The position numbers and the translations under genes are program-made. 64,000 bases of DNA from Achatina immaculata. Lineage: Eukaryota > Mollusca > Gastropoda > Stylommatophora > Achatinidae. The stretch is from the NCBI GenBank assembly GCA_009760885.1, contig CM019691.1:24489314-24553313 (forward strand), read 5' to 3'. The notes under the pieces are model-generated. The model saw only the letters and a list, made by a program, of their open reading frames with translations, made no database searches and was not told the origin of the DNA. Numbering within the stretch: the first letter of the stretch is position 1; the number at the start of each line of letters is the position of its first letter. Positions 55,984 to 64,000 of this stretch are shown piece by piece.

Positions 55984-57640
55984 GATATACCTGCTAAACA
56001 GGCATTTTCCCGCCCAAAAACCACTGCCTTTAACATTGTATTTCTAAAAGGACACTATTTATTAGAAGCATTTAACTTTTTTTGGGTTTTTTTGTGGAAG
56101 TTATTTGCCTTCAACCGTCTATAAATACCGCATGTGTATACTTTCGTGGATCATATCTTGTTTAACAATCACTCACTCTGAAATGGCTGTCGTGGTAAGA
56201 TCAGAAAGTTTGCTTTAATTGAGTGCGATGTTTAGCTTGTCAGTAACTTCCTGCCTCCAGCATCGCCACGGTAGCATCATTACCTAAGAAACCAAGCCCA
56301 CTATTATTGTTCTTTAAGGACCATCTTGTCATCTAATGACGAAGTAAGGATGACTTTTTTTCTCCAAACAATATAAAATAAATTTTAAAGTACTTTAACA
56401 GTGACGAGAGTCGCATATCAAATCTGCATGAGAACATTTGCTTTATACAGGTTTTCTCCCTTTCAAGTAAATACCATACATGCGCATAAACGTCTTCGTA
56501 TTCTCTGATTATTCATCTCCCCTACATTTTCGTGTGATCTTTGGTGACATATAGATAAAAAGCGCGGAATTATAGCAATTTCTCTTTCTGGAAAATGCTC
56601 GGTGTTCCACAGGTCACATCGCTCTGTCTTAGAAAGATAACACCAGTTTCTACTTTCAAACTGTTCTGTCTTTCATTTCAGTTCATTTGCAAACTAAAAA
56701 ACAAAAACGGTAACGCAATCCACATTGTGCGACCAGTTTCTATGAATTTTATCCAAATGCATTATATAGTTTGGCTGTTTTTGTTTTTTTTTTTGTCTTT
56801 GTCTATAGCAGCTCGCTAATCTTAAATTCGGGACATAAATGGTTAAATCAAAATTTTCATTTATCATTTGTGTACCAGGGTTCATAAAACGTGCTTAACT
56901 TTTTTTCAAAATTTGTTCTATAGTTTCTAATCTCATCATTGTGAATTTCCTGTTTATTCCTATAAGATTTTGATTTAAAAAAACAAAACAAAACAAAACC
57001 ACAACCCTGCAGCCAAGCACAACCAGGTTTCTGTGCTTATTTAAACTATTTTATATGATGGCTTTTTTCTTCTTTTTTCCTTAAATCAAGATCTATTTTG
57101 TTAATAGCTCAGAATAATAGTTCTCGGGATTTTTCCCCCCACTAGAGTGGTTTGAATCTACCTGGCCACCCATGAAATATATTAAGCTTCTTAAAATCGG
57201 TGCGATTGAATTCAGGAATAATCCAAATCTCTCCAATGTCAAGCACCGAGGTCGAAAAACTCAAATGTTATTATCTAAATGTGATTTACTATGGAAGCCG
57301 AGTTTAATTTGATTGCAACCATCTGGTTATTACCTCCTGTAACAGCGGCCTGTGCTCTTGTGCCCTTATAAAAGTTGTACTAGCTATAAACTTAGAACCA
57401 ACAAACTTAGTGATTGTTGGAACGTGCTGAGAGAAGCACTGAATGAAAAGAGAAAGAGATACTACGTGTGTGTATAAATATTTTAAACGACGTGTCCAAG
57501 ACCAAGATCTGTCATCATCCTGCGCTGCTTCCTTCCAGAAGGTTGGAAGCACTGAACCTCCGACTTGCTCTGTTCTTTAGTTTGACAGTGCACCTGGCCT
57601 TGCAGAACTTATTTCATATATTTTATGTTGTGGGGATGAA
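55510..57640. other. Unannotated; homopolymers and (GTT)n
   Basis: T12 followed by G14 near 55597-55621, and (GTT)12 at 55949-55984. Several short ORFs without motifs. No supported gene. Confidence 0.5.
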
Positions 57641-57649
57641 TACGTTGTC

Positions 57650-57985
57650 CGATTAGGCAATCAGCGACCAATAGCTGATATGCTACCGTCAGGGTTAGCG
57701 AACCATAGGTGACCAAGACCCTGTCTCACTCTCCGTTGGGCCCCCCAGAAGCAAACTTGGTCTGGCTAATGGGGCAAGGATAGCCATAGCCCCCCCCCCA
57801 TGGTGATGGTGTCTGTTAAAGAATCATTGCACACCCCCCCCCCTGCTTTTTACCTGTACTCCGGGACTGAAAACATAGCTGCCATAACTCGCTCTCACTC
57901 CGATACGATGTTATGCCTCAACATCTCCACAGCATCGGCTGCAACGAACATCAGCTTGCAGTTACAGGGAGCTTGCACAAGACAA
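57650..57985 (+). repeat. SINE-like dispersed repeat, family A, copy 6
   Basis: AATCAGCGACCAATAGCTGA, GTTAGCGAACCATAGGTGAC, GGTCTGGCTAATGGGGC, GTGTCTGTTAAAGAATC, CATAACTCGCTCTCACTCCG, CAACATCTCCACAGCATCGG, ending in (GACAA)n at about 57978-57998. Confidence 0.78.
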
Positions 57986-58149
57986 GACAAGACAAGATTT
58001 TTGTGTTGTCCACTCGTCTTTATCGTTATCGTCAAACCCCATTAGATTGATTAAATATTCCTACCAGCACTTACGTACACAACATACACCATGTACACAA
58101 CGTACACCATATACACCTTTTACACCTCCCCTGTTGCGGGGAAATCATG

Positions 58150-58392
58150 TCCTTGGCATTTGCGTACCGCAGAGGTGTGAAGTGTTAGTGCCTTCGCATT
58201 TCTAGGCCACTACAGCATTTGAGGTAAGGATTCCCAGAATCTGCCCTCGCTGCCTTTGTTTTCCTAAGGAAACCCCAGGTACCAGTTCCGTCGAGGTGGG
58301 TTGACCCCGGTGCCTATCGGTCCTAAAAGAAATTCTGGCCGTGTGAGAACCAGAGACCTTATGATCAACAAGCGAGTGCATTAACCATTAAA
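58150..58392 (-). repeat. tRNA-derived SINE, family 2, copy 3
   Basis: The minus strand begins ATGGTTAATGCACTCGCTTG (A-box region) and TGATCATAAGGTCTCTGG, with a degraded B box. The body GTCAACCCACCTCGACGG, TTTCCTTAGGAAAACAAAGG and CTGTAGTGGCCTAGAAATGC matches copies 1 and 2. Confidence 0.82.
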
Positions 58393-58394
58393 AA

Positions 58395-60035
58395 AAACAA
58401 AGCCTGATCTTGAAGCAAACCATTGTCCATCACTTCTTATTCACAAGATGATCAAAGATCATTGAAGTCCTAGATTACAGAGAAGTTAATGTGAGCATTG
58501 CAATTTCTTCTTTTTTCCAAGCGTCTGTTCTCCGTGTTGCATTTCTATTTCCTGCAAAAAAAAAGTACAAAGAGCTGTGATTTGAAAAAAAAATTAAATA
58601 AATAAATAAAATAGAAGAGCATACGTAACAGTTGCTTCCATGAGAGGAATGTTTTAGCAACAATAAAGACCTTCTAACCTGATTCAGGAACGAGCCGGCA
58701 GCCAATCAGAACTTTTATTTTTGCTTTAAACTCAAATTACTTTCTGAACGTGGAAAAACTGCCTGCCAATCGATTGCTACCAGCTCTACTTTATTTGTCA
58801 CGATCCATGCTAATTAGAGGTGAGCGCATCTTTAGTGCACTAAGCTGCTCTTAACGGCGGGAAAAAGTAGATGGTGATTCAGCCTGTATTTGGGAGTGTA
58901 GATTTATTAGGAATGAAAAGAAGATGATGAATAGAATCAAGCCTGACCCGCTTTCGTTGGTGGTGTCCAGCAAGCACATAAGGGCAATGCATGTAAATGA
59001 AGAGGTTTTCAAATCTTGTTTTATAGTGGCTATTAATATTCGTCTTTTGTTTGTCTATATTGCCACAAAAGATTAATTTTTTGCCCTTTAATCTTGGCAC
59101 TAGCATAAAGCATCATTTTATAATAAACGATACATAGGATCTTCTTCTTCTTCTTTCCTAAGTTTCATACACTCAGACATCAGAATCCCGTACCCACCAC
59201 ACACACGCAGAGTTTTCCATACAAACTATTTTCCTGGGGCCAGATTAGGCTGTTAGATTTCTATAGAGTCAAGTTTACAAGACTATTTGTAGGAATGTGC
59301 AGAGAAGGGTTTTGACGGTCTTCAGTTTTACGTTCATGGGGCCTGTGGTCTTTTTTTGCCCTTTTCCAAGTCCGAGAATTGTGACTGTTGTTTTATACCG
59401 AGATTCTTTGATGACTCGCTGCCTATTCTTTGTTCTAAAACAATGTAAATTAAAGACATCGCTTTTACTTTATAGGTGTGTGTATATAAATTCATTTCAA
59501 AACGAAATATAACTGCTAACAGCATGCTGAAAAAATATTGCCTGTTCAAGAAATAAATTATGTTTCTCAAAACAAAGAAAGAGAAAAAAAAAACACTGCA
59601 GCAGTTTTGTCCAAAAAGCTGTAAAAAAAAAAAAATCTGCAATGTGGAATCTTCTCACGGTAAAATGTTAAGAACTTACCTCCGGAGGCTGCAAAGTGAT
59701 TCAGAGACAGTGGCGTACTCATCAGTGCACATTGGCTTATGTTTGGAAAGTTATGTTATTTTAATACTGTCCTCTTTCGCCCATATCTGATTACGGGGAG
59801 ATTCGCCCCTGGAACGAGTACTAATTCTTATTGTGCTTTCAATTTCCTACGCTAGGCCATCCTAGGAGACGGATTACCCCTCCATGAATCTATTCGTCAG
59901 CTGGAGATTTTCATATGTGCCCCCCAGAGTTTTCCATTCATGCTCTTATCCCAAGAGGTTAAGTTTGGTTTGTCAACTCTATGTTGATAGCGCAGGTACG
60001 GGTATCAGTTCAGTTATAACGCACTCAGACGGCAT
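58395..60035. other. Unannotated
   Basis: No repeat family or coding region that I can support, apart from short A-rich and (CTT)n runs (about 59141). Confidence 0.45.
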
Positions 60036-60039
60036 ACGA

Positions 60040-60155
60040 TTATACATAAACTCCCAGATGTAGAAGTGGGTACCTTCTTAAGCTGACCACGTCCCTCTGC
60101 AGTGCGCCAACTGACCAAAGAAAATGTGTAGACTAACATCACATCCTCCGGATGC
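60040..60155 (+). repeat. Possible diverged SINE family 1 fragment
   Basis: GTAGAAGTGGGTACCTTCTT, AAGCTGACCACGTCCCTCTG, CAGTGCGCCAACTGACCAAA and GAAAATGTGTAGACTAACA follow the order of the family 1 body (GTAGAAATGGGTACC...CTGACCACATCACCCTCTAGTGTGC...GGAAAATATGGGCACTA). The head is not recognisable. Confidence 0.5.
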
Positions 60156-60356
60156 TTTTACGGCATGATTTGGATATCCGTACCTTTTTTTTTTTCACAC
60201 GCATAGCACACCATTGCTTGCAGAAAGGTTCTCATTTTCATATAGGTGAATATGTATAAGAAAATGGTCCAGCATATAAAGTTGTATATATTTAAGGTTG
60301 TTTAAAAGCATGTATTATGTATAGAATTCCTTACAAACAATATGTGTCACTCCAAT

Positions 60357-60636
60357 ATATGTAGTGCTTAAGGAACTCGTCTGGTAACGAGAAGCTCCCT
60401 GATTCGATTTTGTACTCGGGCGCAATTTTCTCGGATCGACCGGTACCAGGGTCAACTCGGCCCTCCCCCCCCCCCCCGCCCCCCCCCCCCACACACACAC
60501 AATGAGCACCTAAGGTTTTCCTACTAAAACGAGGACATATGTTGGCATCCCTACCTCAGATTCTGTAGTTGGCCTAGGAATATGAAGGCACTAACACTTG
60601 ACACCCTTACCACATCCTGGACATGCTACTACAGGA
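60357..60636 (+). repeat. tRNA-derived SINE, family 2, copy 4
   Basis: TGTAGTGCTTAAGGAACTCG, then CTGATTCGATTTTG (B box), GGTACCAGGGTCAACTCGG, TTTTCCTACTAAAACGAGGA and GCCTAGGAATATGAAGGCAC. A long C run (about 60466-60490) has expanded inside the body. Confidence 0.78.
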
Positions 60637-60639
60637 CAT

Positions 60640-61280
60640 TTTTTTTTAATGTATATACTTATTAGCATCAATACGTCCCCTGTGTTTCGCATGTGGCTGT
60701 TAGCTTTCAAAATTTGTAAACCCCTCATTTAATGGACGCGAGAATCGATCTTTGTCTCCGCGTATTAAGACAAGAATTATGGATGCTGGAAAAGTTTCTA
60801 ACGACATGTCAGAAAACGAGCTGCAAGCATTCTCTCGTCATATTAATTCGAGGCATAAAGGATCAGTGATAAACGAGACGCTTTATCAAAATACACATGT
60901 GAAGATCAATACCTTGGAGAATTAAATTATGGATTACAAAGAATAAAATGTAGGTTATGAGATTTGACAAACAGCTCCCAGTCTACCGTGTTGTTTGCCG
61001 TATTGCCCTTCACTGTTGCGCAGCTAATGAGTCTAGATACTTAAATTTGATACTACGGGGTATTACATCAGTAGAAGTATGGACTCTGGTTTTACTGTAT
61101 ATACTCGTATGTACACGACGGTTTATATAAGACTTTCTCTGTTTATCTGTCTGTCTAACTTTTTCTCTTGCTCCTTGTAATAATGATTTAAGGCTGGAAC
61201 TCAATACACTCACCCTTTTTAGCGGTTAAGGAAAAAAAAAATAGTTTTGAATTGCCAAATTTTGAAACCACAGCATTTAG
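60640..61280. other. Unannotated
   Basis: No feature recognised. Confidence 0.4.
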
Positions 61281-61285
61281 CAGGA

Positions 61286-62215
61286 AGTTCTCTCTCTCTC
61301 TCTGATCCCTCTCTCTCTCTCTCTCTCTGATCCCTCTCTCTCTGATCCTTCTCTCTCTCTCTCTGATATCTCTCTCTGATCCCTCCCTCTTTGATCCCTC
61401 TCTGCTCCCTCTTTCTCTCTCTCCCTCCATCTCTCCCTCTATGATCCCTCTCTCTCTCTCTCTCTCTCTGATCCCTCTCTCTATCTCTCTGATCCCTCTC
61501 TCTCTTCTCTCTCTTTCTCTCTCCCTCTATCATCCGTCTCTCTTTTTCTCTCTCTGATCTCTCTCTTTCTCTCTGATCCCTCTCTCTCCTCTCTCTTTCT
61601 CTCTCCCTCTATCATCCGTCTCTGATCCCTCTCTCTTTTTCTCTCTCTGATCTCTCTCTTTCTCTCTGATCCCTCTCTCTCCTCTCTCTTTCTCTCTCCC
61701 TCTATCATCCCTCTCTGATCCCTCTCTCTTTTTCTCTCTCTGATCCCTCTCTCTCTCTGATCCCTCTCTCTTTTTCTCTCTCTGATCTCTCTCTGTCTCT
61801 TTCTCTCTGATCTCTCTCTCTATCTCTCTGATCCCTCTCTCTCCTCTCTCTTTCTCTCTCCCTCTATCATCCCTCTCTGATCCCTCTCTCTTTTTCTCTC
61901 TCTGATCTCTCTCTCTTTCTCTCTGATCCCTCTCTCTCTCTTTCTCTCTGATCCCTCTCTCTTTCTTTCTCTCTGATCCCTCTCTCTCTTTCTCTCTGAT
62001 CCCTCTCTCTCTCTTTCTCTCTGATCCCTCTCTCTCCCTCTCTTTCTCTCTCTCCTCTCTCTTTCTCTCTGATCCCTCTCTCTCTCTTTCTCTCTGATCC
62101 CCCTCTCTCTCTCTCTTTCTCTCTCTCCTCTCTCTTTCTCTCTCTGCTTCCTCTCTCTTTCTCCCTCTCCGTCTCTCTCTCTGTCTCGCCCTCTGATCTC
62201 TCTCCCCTCTCACTC
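61286..62215. repeat. 930-bp CT-rich tract with GATCCCTCTCTC periodicity
   Basis: (CT)n punctuated about every 20-30 bases by TGATCCC, and a longer motif ending CCCTCTATCATCC(C/G)TCT that recurs near 61530, 61610, 61705 and 61865. So it is a higher-order minisatellite rather than plain (CT)n. The Arg/Glu-rich minus-strand ORFs are its translation. Confidence 0.95.
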
Positions 62216-62219
62216 ACCT

Positions 62220-62773
62220 TCTCCCTCCTGTATAGAGCGAAAGAGTTGCTATTACTCAAATTATTGACAAGCGTTTGACCCATTTAAACTCCTGACGGTC
62301 TACGGCAGCGGTTCTTAACTTGGAGTCCATAAACCCCTGGAGAGTCCACGGAAGGATTTTTAGGAGTTCGCGAGCCAGCAAACGAACTGGTTCAAATATA
62401 TATATTATTAATCTTAGTTTTACCTGGGTTTATTTATTGTTTTATTTTAAACTATGGGTCTACAGGTGTTCTCAGCCCGGAAAGGAGGTCCAGGACTAAA
62501 AAAAAGAAAAAGTGGCCGGATGAGGGAAGTGATGGATACAGCAAGGAAGGAAGGAGTCCCATGGTATATGATTTCTAGCGATTTATGAGTTGTTCATTTC
62601 TACTGATTCTTTATTCACTGATGGAGATAGCGTGAGCAAAATAAATTGTCTGTTAATACCAGGAGTTCCCCCGCGGGCCCCCCTCCCCCGCCACTCTCCA
62701 GTTCTTTCTACACGCCTTGTGAGATAACAACGTAAACGATTTTTTAAGCCAAGACAAATACTTGCTCGGTCTG

Positions 62774-62820
<47 letters not shown>

Positions 62821-64000
62821 AACAACCCCCTAATATTTTCTGAAAATGTGTGACCCCGGGGTTTTTTTTTTCCTTTGCCCCCTCTGAACCAATTACTGTG
62901 AGCCTTCTACGTCATTTCCGAATTTAGATAGAGGGGCATTACACTATGACGTCATACAGTTTGAGATTGAACCCGCTCTCAGCTACGAATGATATATCTT
63001 TATAGAAATGCCGCTTGTTTACGCCTTGGGAACGAAAGCACTTGGTTTCTTTTTTTTTCCCGCTTATCAGCGTCGAGTTGGACGAACTCTGTTGGAGTCA
63101 TGAACACATTGGTACCTTGTGTTTCAAACGTTGCGCCACTCTTAACTTAGATGCGGAGATAATGGCTCTAGCGGCCTTGGAGACCGAGTCGCAGTCGGTC
63201 AAGATCATGTTCTGAGTGGTTCCCAGGGGCGCAGGGAGGATTTCTGGCGCCCCGGGGTCCGGCTAGGCAATACGTGCACCCCCCCCCCCCCCAGAAATCT
63301 CTAGACAAGATGCGTGGTAGGAGCAGCTTCACTCTGTACCTAAAAAAAAAAACAACATATTTGTGGCGTTTTGATTTTCGTTCTTTTTTTTCCATTTAAC
63401 ATACTTTAAATGACAAAAAAATAAAAAACAAAAACAATGCAACAGAAAAAAAAAGGAGAAGAAGCTAAGTTGCATGTTAGAAAAGAGGAAAGTTATATAA
63501 CAAATGAACACGAAGGGGAAGAAAATGAAAAAAAATGGACTTATCCTTTGGCTTGTGAGGCGAAAGAGGGTAAAGGGAGAATAGGGAATGTGTTTTTTTA
63601 ATATGTAAGGCTGGGAACTGTGAGGCTCTGATGAGTTGGCAAGAAAGAAGGGAGTAGAAGCAGACAGAAAGAAGGCTCGAAAACGTGGTCGGTGTAAAGT
63701 AAAGAATTGATTGATTGATTGGCTGATTGACTGATGTGGGGAAAATTAAAGGTATAGGTGAAGCATAGAGGAAAACAACAGACAACTAAAGACACTTGGC
63801 AGTAATGGAAAAAGAGGATAGAGATGAGAGGGGCGGGAAGAAAGAAAGAAAGAAAGAAAGAGAGTGCCCCATCAAAACATTATGTCGACAAATGAAGCTG
63901 TTAATGTAGAATAATAATAAAGACATAAAAATTATAGTCATTCAAACTTAAGTAAAAGAAAAAGTGATAACAACTTCAACATTTAGTTCTACGCTTTATT
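62220..64000. other. Unannotated with microsatellites
   Basis: (GA)n at about 62776-62821, a C14 run near 63279 and (AAAG)n at 63839-63862. ORF-like stretches (63015-63215 plus, 63168-63395 minus and others) have no recognisable domain. No supported gene. Confidence 0.5.

Noticed and set aside
61219..62283. 227-codon Arg/Glu-rich ORF on the minus strand
   Set aside because: Translation of the CT-rich tract. All such frames are open because GA repeats lack stops.

Overview
The window is eukaryotic, almost certainly from an invertebrate animal. There are no operons and no densely packed ORFs. Most ORF-like stretches are decayed transposable elements or simple-repeat translations, and the rest is AT-rich DNA crowded with microsatellites and minisatellites. 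Mariner elements, tRNA-derived SINEs and many non-LTR (LINE) reverse-transcriptase (RT) tails fit a mollusc or other lophotrochozoan, but that placement is a guess. I found no host protein-coding exon and no functional tRNA or rRNA gene that I could defend.

Layout. 0-6 kb: LINE RT tails, a 35-bp minisatellite grown out of an RT tail, and a 1.38-kb tandem duplication. 6-7.9 kb: unannotated unique sequence. 7.9-9.2 kb: mariner copy 1. 9.7-10.1 kb: a copy of a SINE-like dispersed repeat (here family A). 11-12.9 kb: a second mariner type inserted in an RT relic. 14-21 kb: RT tail fragments, a 54-bp array, mariner copy 2, family A, microsatellites. 21.2-22.3 kb: a 28-bp array. 22.8-25.8 kb: a 1.52-kb tandem duplication carrying an RT tail. 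26.1-26.4 kb: a large foldback. 27.8-28.9 kb: an RT tail followed directly by a 40-bp array. 30.1-31.9 kb: the best ORF, an uninterrupted RT fragment on the minus strand. 32.1-34.4 kb: family A plus two tRNA-SINE families. 34.7-38.7 kb: an RT relic and a 1.36-kb tandem duplication with two convergent RT tails. 38.8-40.1 kb: a 37-bp array. 40.5-41 kb: an RT relic with a 32-bp array in its LFYGAECW motif. 41.7-48 kb: more minisatellites, including a family A copy swollen by three separate expansions. 50-53.3 kb: two related 30-bp arrays flanking a SINE and an RT tail. 54-55 kb: mariner copy 3. 57.6-60.6 kb: family A and SINE copies. 61.3-62.2 kb: a long CT-rich tract.

Genes do not work together here in the usual sense. 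The LINE tails are nearly all 5'-truncated and end in short tandem tails such as (ATG)n, (GA)n, (GAGT)n, (AATG)n or (ATAAG)n. Minisatellites repeatedly arise inside or right beside these relics and SINE-like copies. Two arrays (1312-1596 and 40603-40796) have units that are recognisable pieces of the RT C-terminal domain. This link between retroelement tails and the birth of tandem repeats is the most interesting signal in the window. Three independent tandem duplications of 1.36-1.52 kb, each carrying RT tails, are the second.
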